From Actinobacteria bacterium OV320 (GTDB lineage Bacteria; Actinomycetota; Actinomycetes; Streptomycetales; Streptomycetaceae), in assembly GCA_001298545.1 (NCBI GenBank), contig LJCX01000029.1:744001-808000 (forward strand): 64,000 bases of DNA, written 5' to 3'. A model generated the notes under the pieces. That model was not told where the DNA came from and made no database searches. It was given only the letters and a program-made list of their open reading frames with translations. Positions 1 to 8,570 of the stretch are shown here, one piece after another. The first letter of the stretch is position 1. Each line of letters opens with the position of its first letter. The translations under genes and the position numbers were made by a program.

Positions 1-1
1 C

Positions 2-247
2 GGCGGCGGCTCCTACGACGCCGGCTACGGCCAGCAGCAGTACGGGCAGCAGGCCTACGGCCAGGAGCAGTACGGCACCGGCGGCTACGGGGAGACCCCG
101 GCCGGCGGCGTCTGGGTCCCGCAGCAGCGCAGCACCGACGACCCGCTGGGCGGCGAACTCCCGCCCGAGCAGCAGTACCCGTACCAGGGCGACGGCCAGC
201 AGCAGCACGGCCAGGGCAACGGCTACGACGAGCAGTATCGGTTCTGA
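2..247 (+). CDS. C-terminal end of a Gln/Tyr/Gly-rich protein (5' truncated)
   Basis: An open frame enters from the left edge and stops at TGA 245-247. The 81 visible residues are low complexity, with recurring YGQQ, YGQE and GGYG units and a final QYRF. Such tails are common as disordered extensions of actinobacterial membrane or signalling proteins. No catalytic domain lies in the visible part, so no function can be given. The frame keeps the strong third-position GC expected of a real Streptomyces gene. The rest of the gene lies outside the window. Confidence 0.7.
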   Translation, partial: GGGSYDAGYGQQQYGQQAYGQEQYGTGGYGETPAGGVWVPQQRSTDDPLGGELPPEQQYPYQGDGQQQHGQGNGYDEQYRF

Positions 248-305
248 CGGCCGCGTCTTCCCGGGAACGCCTGCTGTCGGGGCGGCCGCCGGGAAGCCCG
301 GTGGC

Positions 306-1778
306 TCACTGCGAGCCCCGGAACTGCGGGCCCTCCACGATCAGTCCGGACACCAGCGCGCCCGACATGCCCGCGTGCGGCAGTCCGCCGCCCGGGTGCG
401 ACCAGCCGCCGACCGTGAACAGCCCTTGCAGGCCTGTGGAGTTGGCGGGATGCAGCAGCCGCCCCCCGGCCGCGGCCAGGGCCGGCGCCGGGACCGCCCC
501 GCCCGCCGCGCCGGTCTCCCGCGCGATGTCGGCGGGGGTGCGCACCTCGCGCCACAGGACGCGGTCGCGCAGACCGGGGACGGCTCGCTCGGCGGCCGCG
601 ACCAACGCGTCCACGTGCGCCTCGTGAATCTCCGCGCCCGCGGGCACCACCGCACCGAGCGTGACCGCCTCGTGGGCGCCGTCCGGGACCAGGGCAGGGT
701 CGTCGGGCCGTAGAACCGTCACCGTCGGCCGCGCGGGCACGGACGGCGCCGTACCGAAGAGGCTCTCCGACTCGCCGTCACGGTCCACCGAGTGCACCAC
801 CGTCCGGTGCGCGGTCCCCTCCGGCCGGGCGCCGCGCAGCGCGAGCAGTACGGTCAGCCGGCTCGGCAGGCCCTGCGGGGGCGCGACCTCGCCGTCCGCG
901 CGGGCGGGCAGACCGGCGGCGCTGCCGGGGGCGACCACGAAGTCCGCCTCCCGCACCTCGCCGTCGGCGAGTTCCACGCCCACCGCCCGGCCGTCCTTCT
1001 CCAGGATCCGGGTGACCTCGGCGCCGAAGACGAACTCCACCCGGCGGGCCAGGCACCGCTCGTGGACCGCGCGGGCCAGCTCGCGCATCCCCCCGCGCAC
1101 GTACCAGGTACCGAAGGCGTGCTCCATGTACGGCAGCACGGCCGCGCTCGCCGGGGTGACCCGCGGGTCCAGGCCGTACGCGAGCGCGTGGCCCTCCAGC
1201 AGCGCGGTGAGCCGGGGGTCACGCAGCTCCCAGGCGCCGACCTCGGCGAGCGTGCCCGCCCGACGGGTGCGCAGCAGGCGCTTGTGCGGGACCGCCGGGT
1301 AGGGCTCGCGGGCGGCCAGCACCGACCAGTCGTCCCACAGGGGCTCCTCCAGGAGCGGACGGCGGGTGCGGTCCCAGGCCTCGCGGGCCCGGACCAGGAA
1401 GTCGCCCCAGCGCTGCCCGGCCGGCGCCCCGAGCGCCGCGTCCAGCGCCGCGACGACCCCCGCGCGCGAGGCATTCGGCAGCGCCACCTCGGTGCCGTCC
1501 GCGAAGACGTGCCGGGCGGACGGATCGACCTGGACCAGCTCGACGCAGGCCTCCAGCGGCTCCTTGCCGGTCTTGACGAAGAGGTCGCGGTAGACGGCGG
1601 GAAGGGGCAGCAGACCGGGACCGGTGTCGAAACCGAACCCGTCCCGCTCGAAGCGCCGCACCGCTCCGCCGTACGTCTGCGTACGCTCGTACACCGTCAC
1701 CCGGTGGCCCGCGACGGCCAGCCGGGCGGCCGCCGTCAGCGCGCCCATCCCGGCGCCGATCACCGCAATCCCTGCCAT
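306..1778 (-). CDS. FAD-dependent phytoene desaturase-like oxidoreductase
   Basis: The protein opens with a dinucleotide-binding Rossmann motif (VIGAGMGALTAAARLA, then an acidic residue in VTVYE about 20 residues on), as in phytoene dehydrogenases and related FAD amine oxidases. The C-terminal part has GGWSHPGGGLPHAGMSGAL, the usual FAD-contacting end motif. The length, about 490 residues, fits the family. The ATG at 1778 puts the start directly before GIAVIGAG; an in-frame GTG at 1802 would add 8 residues. No carotenoid synthase is adjacent, so the substrate is unknown. The family call is firm; a role in carotenoid desaturation is only inferred. Confidence 0.85.
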   Translation of the reverse strand: MAGIAVIGAGMGALTAAARLAVAGHRVTVYERTQTYGGAVRRFERDGFGFDTGPGLLPLPAVYRDLFVKTGKEPLEACVELVQVDPSARHVFADGTEVALPNASRAGVVAALDAALGAPAGQRWGDFLVRAREAWDRTRRPLLEEPLWDDWSVLAAREPYPAVPHKRLLRTRRAGTLAEVGAWELRDPRLTALLEGHALAYGLDPRVTPASAAVLPYMEHAFGTWYVRGGMRELARAVHERCLARRVEFVFGAEVTRILEKDGRAVGVELADGEVREADFVVAPGSAAGLPARADGEVAPPQGLPSRLTVLLALRGARPEGTAHRTVVHSVDRDGESESLFGTAPSVPARPTVTVLRPDDPALVPDGAHEAVTLGAVVPAGAEIHEAHVDALVAAAERAVPGLRDRVLWREVRTPADIARETGAAGGAVPAPALAAAGGRLLHPANSTGLQGLFTVGGWSHPGGGLPHAGMSGALVSGLIVEGPQFRGSQ

Positions 1779-1816
1779 GCCCGCGACTTTATCGGCCGCC
1801 ACCGACAGTCACGTCG

Positions 1817-2434
1817 TCAGCCCGGTGGCGGCGGCCACGGGAGCCGGGCGAGCCGGCGTTCCTCCCGCCGCTGCGCCCTGCGCCGCAGGAACCGGCGGAT
1901 CCGCGAGACCAGGAGGAAGAGCACCGCCAGACCTGCCAGCAGCAGCGCCCCCGCGATGATCGCGGCCGCTTCCGGGTGGAACATCGCGAACGTCACGATC
2001 CCGGCGACCCCGAGATCCTCGGCCAGGCTCACGATCACGTTGCTGAACGGCTCCGGCGAGGAGTTCACCGCCATCCGGGTGCCGGCCTTGACGGCGTGGC
2101 TGGCCAGCGCCGTCGAACCGCCGAGCAGGCCGGCCGCCGCGTCGGAGAGCGAACCGCTCTGCCCGGCGAGCACCGCCCCGACCCAGGCTCCCGCCGCCGG
2201 CCGGACGACCGTGTGCACGGAGTCCCACGCCGAGTCCACGTAGGGGATCTTGTCGGCGACCGCCTCGCACAGGAACAGGAGGCCGGCGGCGATGAGCACC
2301 TCGGGCCGCTGGAGCGTCTCGGGGACGTCTTCGCTCAGCCCGGTCGCGCCGAACACGCCGAGCAGCAGCACCACCGCGTAGGCGTTGATGCCGCTGGCCC
2401 AGCCGCTGGTGAACACAAGGGGGAGTACGGACAC
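1817..2434 (-). CDS. DUF4126 family membrane protein
   Basis: About 205 residues, mostly hydrophobic, with roughly five membrane segments and the motif TSGWASGINAYAVVLLLG typical of DUF4126 proteins. The C-terminus is a short Arg-rich cytoplasmic tail. The GTG at 2434 is chosen because a TACGAT -10-like hexamer (2447-2442) ends 7 nt before it and no Shine-Dalgarno is visible, so the transcript is probably leaderless. The open frame extends upstream to 2824, but that part is low complexity and lies over a G-rich tract, so it is probably non-coding. The function of the family is unknown. Confidence 0.75.
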   Translation of the reverse strand: MSVLPLVFTSGWASGINAYAVVLLLGVFGATGLSEDVPETLQRPEVLIAAGLLFLCEAVADKIPYVDSAWDSVHTVVRPAAGAWVGAVLAGQSGSLSDAAAGLLGGSTALASHAVKAGTRMAVNSSPEPFSNVIVSLAEDLGVAGIVTFAMFHPEAAAIIAGALLLAGLAVLFLLVSRIRRFLRRRAQRREERRLARLPWPPPPG

Positions 2435-2864
2435 GGACGCGATCGTAACCAGTCGGCCGCGCGGCGTCCTGGGGATGAGTGCGCAGGGCTGAGTACGCGT
2501 ACCTAGTGAGTGAGTTGAGTACGCGCGCGGATGGGGGCGGACCTGCGCGAACGAGACAGTGGTGGCACGGAAAGAGGCGCGGCTCCGGCACCGGCGACAC
2601 GGGGCGCCGGAACGGAGCGGCCCTCGATCCGCTCCTTCCGCCGGCCGGTTCGGCGGGAGTGAGACGCGGGGGGCACCCCGGGGGAACGACCGCACGGGGG
2701 AACAACGGGGGAGGGAACGGGGGAACAGGGGGAACGGGGGGAACGGGGGAGCACGAGGAAGCGCCGGTTCGAGGCGGCCCACGGGGGACGGGGCCACCGC
2801 GGACCGGCGCTTTCGTGTGCCCACGCGCGCGGCGCGGTTCGGACCCGCGCCACGCGCGCGTGGG
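2435..2864. other. 430-nt gap: direct repeats and a G-run tract, no gene seen
   Basis: No convincing gene is visible between the DUF4126 start and the TetR stop. The gap holds two copies of TGAGTACGCG (2490-2499, 2516-2525), a GTACGCGTAC palindrome (2493-2502) and the G-run array described separately. Open frames crossing it are compositional. Confidence 0.6.
2680..2749 (+). repeat. Array of eight G-runs (GGGGGAAC units), potential G-quadruplex
   Basis: Runs of 5, 5, 5, 3, 5, 5, 6 and 5 G lie at 2680, 2696, 2707, 2713, 2719, 2728, 2736 and 2745. The last four are separated by only 3-4 nt, mostly AAC. This is an imperfect tandem of GGGGGAAC on the plus strand and fits the usual intramolecular G-quadruplex pattern. 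It sits between two minus-strand genes. Confidence 0.75.
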
Positions 2865-3491
2865 CTACCGGTGACCGCTCACCCGTCCCTGGAGCAGCCG
2901 GGACAGCGCCGCGTGGACGTCGTCCAGGGAGCGCTCCGGCTGGAAGGCCTGCCAGTCCAGCGCGGCCACCAGCACCATGCCCACCAGGGCGGCCGCCGTC
3001 AGCGGGACGTCGATCTCGTCGCTGAACTCGCCGTTGTCGACGCCCTCGCGCAGCACCCCCTCGACGACGGCCACCGCCTCCTGCCGGACCACCATGAGGG
3101 TGGACTGCCAGGCACGGTTGGTGCGCCACAGCTCGGCCACGTAGAGCTGGGTGAAGGACGGGTAGCGGTCGATGAAGACGAGGCCCGCGCGGACCATCGC
3201 GTCCAGGGCGTCGACCTTGCTGCCGCCGTCCCGCGCGGTGCGCTCGGCCGCCTCCCGCAGCGAGGCGGTGAGGAGGCCGACGCCGTGCCTCAGCAGTTCC
3301 TCGAAGAGGACCGACTTGCTCGCGAAGTTGTAGTAGACCGTGCCCTTCGCGACGCCGGCCCGTTCGGCGATCTCGTCCACGGTCGTCGCGGAGAAGCCCT
3401 GCTCGGCGATGAGCGTGACGGCTGCCTCGTAGAGCTTCTGCCGGGTGGCCTCGCGGCGGGTGCTGCCGCCCGGGGTGGTGCTGCTTTCCAT
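2865..3491 (-). CDS. TetR/AcrR family transcriptional repressor
   Basis: A 208-residue regulator. Residues about 12-60 form a TetR helix-turn-helix: LYEAAVTLIAEQGFSATTVDE, then IAERAGVAKGTVYYNFASKS. The rest is an all-helical ligand and dimerisation domain. The ATG at 3491 follows the YhgE-like gene by 44 nt, so it is the last gene of the operon ATPase, YhgE, TetR. The palindrome upstream of the first gene (6559-6582) is the obvious operator, giving autorepression of the transporter operon. The ligand is not predictable; many repressors with YhgE or ABC neighbours respond to lipophilic or cationic compounds. Confidence 0.92.
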   Translation of the reverse strand: MESSTTPGGSTRREATRQKLYEAAVTLIAEQGFSATTVDEIAERAGVAKGTVYYNFASKSVLFEELLRHGVGLLTASLREAAERTARDGGSKVDALDAMVRAGLVFIDRYPSFTQLYVAELWRTNRAWQSTLMVVRQEAVAVVEGVLREGVDNGEFSDEIDVPLTAAALVGMVLVAALDWQAFQPERSLDDVHAALSRLLQGRVSGHR

Positions 3492-3535
3492 GGTCCTGAT
3501 TGTCACAGGAACCCGGCCCGCCGGACGCCGGATCC

Positions 3536-5620
3536 TCACAGGCTCAGCTCCGGGTGCAGCCGGTCCAGTGTCCACACCTGGCGGCGGCGCGCCGACAGGG
3601 CGGTCAGCGCGAGGGCTCCCACGGTGAAGGCGACCAGCACCACGCACGCGTGCCACACCGGAGTCAGGCCGCCGCCCGTGATGAGCCTCCTGAGCGCGTC
3701 GACGACGTGACTCATCGGCAGGTAGGGGTGGATCGCGTTGAAGAAGCCGGGGCTGGTCTGCACCGGATAGGTGCCGCCCGCCGACGTCAACTGCAGCATG
3801 AGCAGGGCGAGTACGAGGATCCGGCCCGCCGCCCCGAAGCGCGCGTTGAGCCACTGCACGAGGGCCGCGAAGCACGCCGTCACCAGGAACAGGAAGCCCA
3901 CCGTGCCGACCGCCCGCGCCATCTCCAGGCCGATCGCCCAGTGCAGCACGGCCATCAGGGCCGTCGTCTGGAGCACCCCGATCGCGACCACCGGCAGCCA
4001 GCCCGCCAGCGCGATCCGCCACGCCGGGGCGCCCGCTGCGAGCGCGCGCCGGTTCATCGGCGCGATCAGCATGTACGCCACCATCGCGCCGACCCACAGC
4101 GACAGCGGGATGAAGTACGGGGCGAAGCCGGTGCCGTAGTTGGGCGCCTGGTGCAGGTCCTTGGAGGCGAGCTGCACCGGGTCGGCCATGACGGCGGTGC
4201 GCGCGTCGCGCTGCTGCGTGTCGTAGTCGGGGATCTGTTCGGCGCCGTCGTGCAGTCCGTCGGCGAGCTTTCCGGAGCCGTCGGAGAGCTTGAAGATGCC
4301 GCCGTTGAGGTCCTGGGCGCCCGTTTCGAGCTTGGTGACGCCCTCGTCGAGGTCGACCGACCCCGTCTTGGCCGTGCCGAGCCCGGTGTGCAGCTTCTTG
4401 GCACCCTTGGCGACCTTCGCGGCGCCCGTGTTCAGTGCGTTGACCTTGGTCACGGCGTCGTCGAGGTCCTCGGAGAGGTGCGGGGCGCTGTCGGCGAGCG
4501 ACTGCGCCTGCTTCTGGAGGGTGGCGAGGTTCGTGCGGAGCGTCTTCAGGTCGCCGTCCTGGTCGGCGATCAGCGTGTTGAGGTCGTCGGCGACCTTCGC
4601 CACGTCGGCGGCCGCGTCCTTGGCCTTCTTCAGGTCGGCGCACGCCGGGTCGGGCAGTACCGGCGTCTCGCAGCGCGCCTTGTGGACGGCGGCGAGGGTG
4701 TCCGAGGCCGTGTGGGCGCCCTCGGCGGCGGTCGGGGCAAGCTTCACCAGGGTGGCGAGGTTGTCGCGGATCACCTTGGCCGAGTCGGCGACCAGTTGGG
4801 CGGTGTCCCCGATGGTCTTCTCGTTGTCCTTGACGAAGGGCCCCAGTGTGTCGGCGACCCCGTTGACCTTGTCGGCGAGCGTCTGGGTGCCGTCCGCGAC
4901 CTTCTGCGAACCGTCCTCCAGGTCGTCGGCGCCCTTGTCGAGCTTCTTCAGGCCCTTCGCCAGCTTGCCGCTGCCGTCCTTGGCGTCGCTCAGCCCGTCG
5001 GCGAGGTCCTTGGAGCCCTTCTCGGCCTTCCCGATGCCGCCGGTGAGGTCGTCGGCCCCGTCGGCGGCCTTCGCGGTCGCCCCGTGGATGTCGGAGAAGG
5101 AGACGAAGATCTTGTCCAGGAAGGACCGTGAGGTCTTCGTGGACGCGGCCGTGCGCACCTCGCTGAAGACCGTCCGCGAGATCTGTCCGACGATGTAGTT
5201 GTTGGCGTCGTTGGTGCGCACCTGGAGGGCGCTCGTCTCGGGCGAGTCGCCCGCGCTGGAGGCGATCCGCCCGCTGAAGTCGGCCGGCATGGTCAGCGAC
5301 AGGTAGTACCTGCCGTCCTCCACGCCCGCGCTTGCCTCGGCGGCACTCACCTCGTGCCAGTCGAAGACCTCGCTGTCGCGCAGGCCCTTGGTGATGTCGT
5401 CCCCGGCGGTGATCCGCTTGCCGTCGGCGGTGGCGCCCTTGTCGTCGTTCACGAGGGCCACGGGAATGCGGTCCAGGCGCCCGTACGGGTCCCAGAAGGA
5501 CCACAGGTACAGCGCGCCGTACAGCAGGGGCAGCAGCAGGAGCGCGACGAGGGCGGCCCGGGGAAGTCTGCCCCGGCCGAAGCGCCGCAGCTCAAGCGCG
5601 GCCAGTTTCGGCGATCGCAT
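3536..5620 (-). CDS. YhgE/Pip family membrane protein (ABC-2-like)
   Basis: About 694 residues. It has one N-terminal membrane segment (residues about 20-40), then a YhgE/Pip domain beginning IPVALVNDDKGA. A long extracytoplasmic coiled-coil region follows (roughly 180-460) with recurring LADG, LAKG, DLEDG and VADG heptad-like units. Five or six C-terminal membrane segments resemble an ABC-2 permease. YhgE/Pip proteins include phage-infection receptors and the EsaA secretion component. The start at 5620 overlaps the ATPase by 29 nt and has a GGAGAAG ribosome site, so the two are translationally coupled. It probably works with that ATPase. Confidence 0.9.
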   Translation of the reverse strand: MRSPKLAALELRRFGRGRLPRAALVALLLLPLLYGALYLWSFWDPYGRLDRIPVALVNDDKGATADGKRITAGDDITKGLRDSEVFDWHEVSAAEASAGVEDGRYYLSLTMPADFSGRIASSAGDSPETSALQVRTNDANNYIVGQISRTVFSEVRTAASTKTSRSFLDKIFVSFSDIHGATAKAADGADDLTGGIGKAEKGSKDLADGLSDAKDGSGKLAKGLKKLDKGADDLEDGSQKVADGTQTLADKVNGVADTLGPFVKDNEKTIGDTAQLVADSAKVIRDNLATLVKLAPTAAEGAHTASDTLAAVHKARCETPVLPDPACADLKKAKDAAADVAKVADDLNTLIADQDGDLKTLRTNLATLQKQAQSLADSAPHLSEDLDDAVTKVNALNTGAAKVAKGAKKLHTGLGTAKTGSVDLDEGVTKLETGAQDLNGGIFKLSDGSGKLADGLHDGAEQIPDYDTQQRDARTAVMADPVQLASKDLHQAPNYGTGFAPYFIPLSLWVGAMVAYMLIAPMNRRALAAGAPAWRIALAGWLPVVAIGVLQTTALMAVLHWAIGLEMARAVGTVGFLFLVTACFAALVQWLNARFGAAGRILVLALLMLQLTSAGGTYPVQTSPGFFNAIHPYLPMSHVVDALRRLITGGGLTPVWHACVVLVAFTVGALALTALSARRRQVWTLDRLHPELSL

Positions 5621-6536
5621 CCGTCTTCTCCTCTTCCTGCTCGGACCCGGTGGGCTCGGTGGACCGGGTGGGTTCACCGGACTCGGTGGACTCGGCTGTC
5701 GTTCGGGCGGATTCGGCGGCGGGTTCGTCGGAGGAGTCGATGCCGTCCTCTCGACCACGGGCCTCGACGGCGTCCTCCCGGTCGGTGGCCTCGGCGGCGT
5801 CCTCCCGGCCACGGGCCTCGGCGGCGTCCTTTCGGTCGAGCGGGGCGGCCTGCGGGCCGGTGGAGACCGTGACCGTGCCCTCGGGGGCCTCGCCGCACAC
5901 GGCGAGGACGGTCGTCCCCGCCTCCGTGAGGGAGCCGAGCAGCGCCCAGACCTCCCCCCGCTCGGCGTCCGTCAGCTTCAGGTCGATGTCGTCGACACCG
6001 AGCAGCCCGGGGCGTCCGATGAGCGCCAGCGCCACGGACAGCCGCAGCGCTTCGAGGCGCTCCAGATCGCGGACGGCGGTCCGCGAACCCTTGGGCAGGG
6101 CCTCCCGGTCGAGCCCGGCGGCGCCGAGTGCGGTGTCGATCCGCAGCCCCACCTCGGCCGCCCGCTCCGCGCGCGGTCGCAGCAACTCCCGTACGGGGCC
6201 GCCGAACCGCCGCTCCAGCAGCGCCCGTTCGCGCAGGTGCTCCCCGACGGTCAGGGCCGGGTCGAGGTCGGTGACGCCGGCGACGTGCGCGAGCGCGCTG
6301 ACGCGCCGCACGGCGGCCAGTTGCTTCGGCAGCCGTGCCCCGCCCACGGTCGCCGTCCCCTCGGTCGCCTTCATCCGCCCGGTGAGGGCGAGCAGCAGAC
6401 TGGTCCGCCCGGAGCCGGACGGCCCCTCGACGGCGATCAACGAGCCCGGCTCCGCGTCGAGGCCGATGCCCCGGAACGCCCATCCGCGAGGGCCTCGGAG
6501 CCCGAAGCCGTCGGCGGTGACACCGACTCCGTCCAC
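5592..6536 (-). CDS. ABC-type ATPase-like protein with degenerate motifs
   Basis: 314 residues, start GTG 6536 with AGGGGGA just upstream. The N-terminal 220 residues are ABC-like: a phosphate loop GPSGSGRTSLLLAL at about residue 39, where arginine replaces the usual Walker A lysine, and LLGVDDIDL in the Walker B position. The signature region reads LERLEALRLSVALAL, without LSGGQ. The last 95 residues are a charged disordered tail with repeats of the type RGREDAAEA/TDREDAVEA. It is the first gene of the operon with the YhgE-like protein and TetR. It may bind ATP weakly or act structurally; catalysis is not assured. Confidence 0.8.
   Translation of the reverse strand: MDGVGVTADGFGLRGPRGWAFRGIGLDAEPGSLIAVEGPSGSGRTSLLLALTGRMKATEGTATVGGARLPKQLAAVRRVSALAHVAGVTDLDPALTVGEHLRERALLERRFGGPVRELLRPRAERAAEVGLRIDTALGAAGLDREALPKGSRTAVRDLERLEALRLSVALALIGRPGLLGVDDIDLKLTDAERGEVWALLGSLTEAGTTVLAVCGEAPEGTVTVSTGPQAAPLDRKDAAEARGREDAAEATDREDAVEARGREDGIDSSDEPAAESARTTAESTESGEPTRSTEPTGSEQEEEKTDAIAETGRA
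5745..5850 (-). repeat. Tandem repeats encoding the acidic/basic tail of the ATPase
   Basis: Three to four imperfect copies of a roughly 36-nt unit containing GGCCTCGGCGGCGTCCT. On the minus strand they encode alternating REDAAEA-like blocks. The copies differ by a few bases. Such in-frame repeats can change copy number by slippage. Confidence 0.65.
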
Positions 6537-6558
6537 AGGTCCCCCTGATTGACGACTA

Positions 6559-6582
6559 TTTGAACTGACTGGTCAGTGCAAA
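6559..6582. promoter_or_regulatory. TetR-type operator palindrome
   Basis: A 24-bp near-perfect palindrome: ACTGAC (6564-6569), a TG centre, GTCAGT (6572-6577), flanked by TTTG (6559-6562) and CAAA (6579-6582). Only the pair 6563/6578 and the centre break symmetry. It lies 23 nt upstream of the ATPase GTG, where a repressor would block the operon promoter. This is the spacing and form of many TetR sites, and the operon encodes a TetR protein. Confidence 0.8.
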
Positions 6583-6711
6583 AACTAGCCCGAACCTTCG
6601 ATCGAAGCAAAAGCCCAGGTCAGAACGGATTGTCAGTGCCATACCCCACGATGGCCACATACGGCAACCCGTATCAGGGCGTGCCGTCACACAGACGACA
6701 GGAGGTTCGTC

Positions 6712-7275
6712 ATGGCCACCTACCACGCAGCCGCCGCAAACCGGCGCCGCGCCGCCGGCCCTGCCCCCTCACTGAACGGCCCGGCGAGCGATGTGCACCC
6801 CGTGCTGCGCCGCACCACGGCCCCGCCCGCCGCCCTCGACCTGCTCGCCCAGGCCCGCGCGGGGCTGGACGAGGCGGCCGTCCTCGAAACCCCCAACGAG
6901 CGCTACGCCACGGCGCATCTGGCGGCCCTGCGCACCGCGGCGGCCGTGCTCGCCGCCCGGGGCCGCCCGGATCCCGCCCCGCGCCGCCGGGCCCGCATCC
7001 GGAGCGCCTGGGAAGTGCTCCCCGAGATAGCGCCCGAACTCACCGAGTGGAGCGCGCTGTTCGCCTCCGGGGCCCGGCGCCGTGCCCGGGCCGAGGCGGG
7101 CATCCAGGGCGCGGCCACCCGCCGGGGCGCCGACGACCTGATACGCGACGTGGCGATGTTCCTCCGCCTCGTCGAACGCATGCTGGTGCTCCAGCCGGTC
7201 CTCCCGCAGCCGCGCCAGGAGGGGGACGACCCGGACGGCTCCCGTGCGGGGCGCGACCTGCCGGACGCGGGCTGA
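6712..7275 (+). CDS. SAV_6107 family HEPN-domain protein
   Basis: 187 residues beginning ATG 6712 after a strong AGGAGG site. The core (residues 35-155) is helical and Ala/Arg-rich, with NERYATAHLAALRTAAAVLAA and AWEVLPEIAPELTEWSALFASGA, which match the actinobacterial SAV_6107 HEPN family. HEPN folds often carry an R-x4-6-H RNase motif; none is obvious here, so ribonuclease activity should not be assumed. It lies between the divergent ATPase operon and a methyltransferase gene 191 nt downstream. Function unknown. Confidence 0.85.
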   Translation: MATYHAAAANRRRAAGPAPSLNGPASDVHPVLRRTTAPPAALDLLAQARAGLDEAAVLETPNERYATAHLAALRTAAAVLAARGRPDPAPRRRARIRSAWEVLPEIAPELTEWSALFASGARRRARAEAGIQGAATRRGADDLIRDVAMFLRLVERMLVLQPVLPQPRQEGDDPDGSRAGRDLPDAG

Positions 7276-7466
7276 CATGCCCGCCGCCGGGGCGCACCAC
7301 CGTGACCGGGCGATGGCGCCGGAGGCCATAGGGTGGAAGACGCCTGAAGCCTTCCCTCGGCCCACCCCGCCCCGCCCGCTCACCGGGCCGGGTCGGATCG
7401 GGCCGGGAAGGCAGCCCGTTCGCTCCGCCGCGCAAGAGGCGGTGCCGCGCCGAGGAGTCAACTGCC

Positions 7467-8294
7467 GTGTCGGACCCGATGCGCCCGCCCGTCTCCCACC
7501 CCAGCCCGCACCCGACGCCGCTACGCTCCGACCCCCCTCGGCCCCGCGCCGCCCTCCGTACGGCCGTCGTCTGGGAGGTCCTTCAGGACGCCCTCGAGCG
7601 CCGGGTCAAGACGACCGGGCGTGAGTCGCTCGACGTCCTCGACACCGGCGGCGGCAGCGGGAACTTCGCGGTGCCCGTCGCCCTCCTCGGACACCGGGTC
7701 ACCGTCGTCGACCCCAGCCCCAACGCGCTGTTCGCCCTGGAGCGCCGCACCGCCGAGGCCGGCGTCGCCGACCGCGTGAAGGGCGTCCAGGGCGACGCCC
7801 ACGGGCTCTTCGACGTGGTCGAGCGGGGCGGCTACGACGCGGTCCTGTGCCACGGCGTCCTGGAGTACGTGGACGACCCGGCCGAGGGCGTCCGCAACGT
7901 GGTGGCCGCGCTGCGCTCCGGCGGCGTCCTCAGCCTGCTCGCCGCCGGCCTCGGCGGAGCCGTGCTCGCACGCGCCCTCGCCGGCCGCTTCAAGGAGGCC
8001 CGGCAGGCCCTCACCGGCCCGGACGGCCGCTGGGGCGAGGGCGACCCGGTGCCGCGCCGCTTCACGGCCGAGCAGCTCACCGCCCTGGTCGAGGGCGCGG
8101 GCCTGCGGGTCGGGTCGGTGCACGGCGTGCGGGTCTTCGCCGACCTCGTCCCCGGTGTGCTCGTGGACACCGAGCCCGGCGCCATGGAGGCCCTGCTGAA
8201 GCTCGAGGAGGCCGCCGCCGAACTCGCCGCCTTCCACTCCGTGGCGACCCAGCTTCATGTGCTGGGGGAGACGCAGGGGGCCGACGGGAGCTGA
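7467..8294 (+). CDS. Class I SAM-dependent methyltransferase
   Basis: 275 residues, GTG 7467 preceded by GAGGAG (7452-7457). Motif I of class I methyltransferases is clear at about residue 55 (LDVLDTGGGSGNFAVPVA), followed by VTVVDPSPNAL (acidic ribose-binding position) and a post-motif LCHGVLEYVDDP. Residues 1-30 are a Pro-rich extension. The substrate is not predictable. Spacing of 191 nt from the HEPN gene and a TAGGGT-like hexamer in between suggest its own promoter. Confidence 0.9.
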   Translation: MSDPMRPPVSHPSPHPTPLRSDPPRPRAALRTAVVWEVLQDALERRVKTTGRESLDVLDTGGGSGNFAVPVALLGHRVTVVDPSPNALFALERRTAEAGVADRVKGVQGDAHGLFDVVERGGYDAVLCHGVLEYVDDPAEGVRNVVAALRSGGVLSLLAAGLGGAVLARALAGRFKEARQALTGPDGRWGEGDPVPRRFTAEQLTALVEGAGLRVGSVHGVRVFADLVPGVLVDTEPGAMEALLKLEEAAAELAAFHSVATQLHVLGETQGADGS

Positions 8295-8570
8295 GTGCCT
8301 CCTGGGGCGCACCGCTGATCAGGGCCTTGGCAGCGCATGGAGTACGCCACAGGCCCCCCGTTCGGGCGCAGTGCGCCGTATGATCGAGGGAGACCGCCCG
8401 GCATGACGGGTCGGCTCCTGGGGAATGGAAACCTCAGCGGGCCGGGACGTCCATGACGGGCTCCGGTTGGCCAATTGGCGTAGAGGGGCGGGTTTCACGG
8501 GGGCGATTCCCTGCCTATCCTGAAGGGACCCCCCGGGTCGCCCCGGCGACTGCACGATGAGGAGGACTCC

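Noticed and set aside
2865..5504. Minus-strand frame of 879 codons covering the YhgE gene and TetR
   Set aside because: Its N-terminal 670 codons are Arg/Gly-rich and are a shadow of the YhgE gene in another frame; only the last 208 are the real TetR gene.
6712..7275. Toxin-type HEPN RNase
   Set aside because: No R-x4-6-H motif and no antitoxin partner gene nearby, so a toxin role is not supported.
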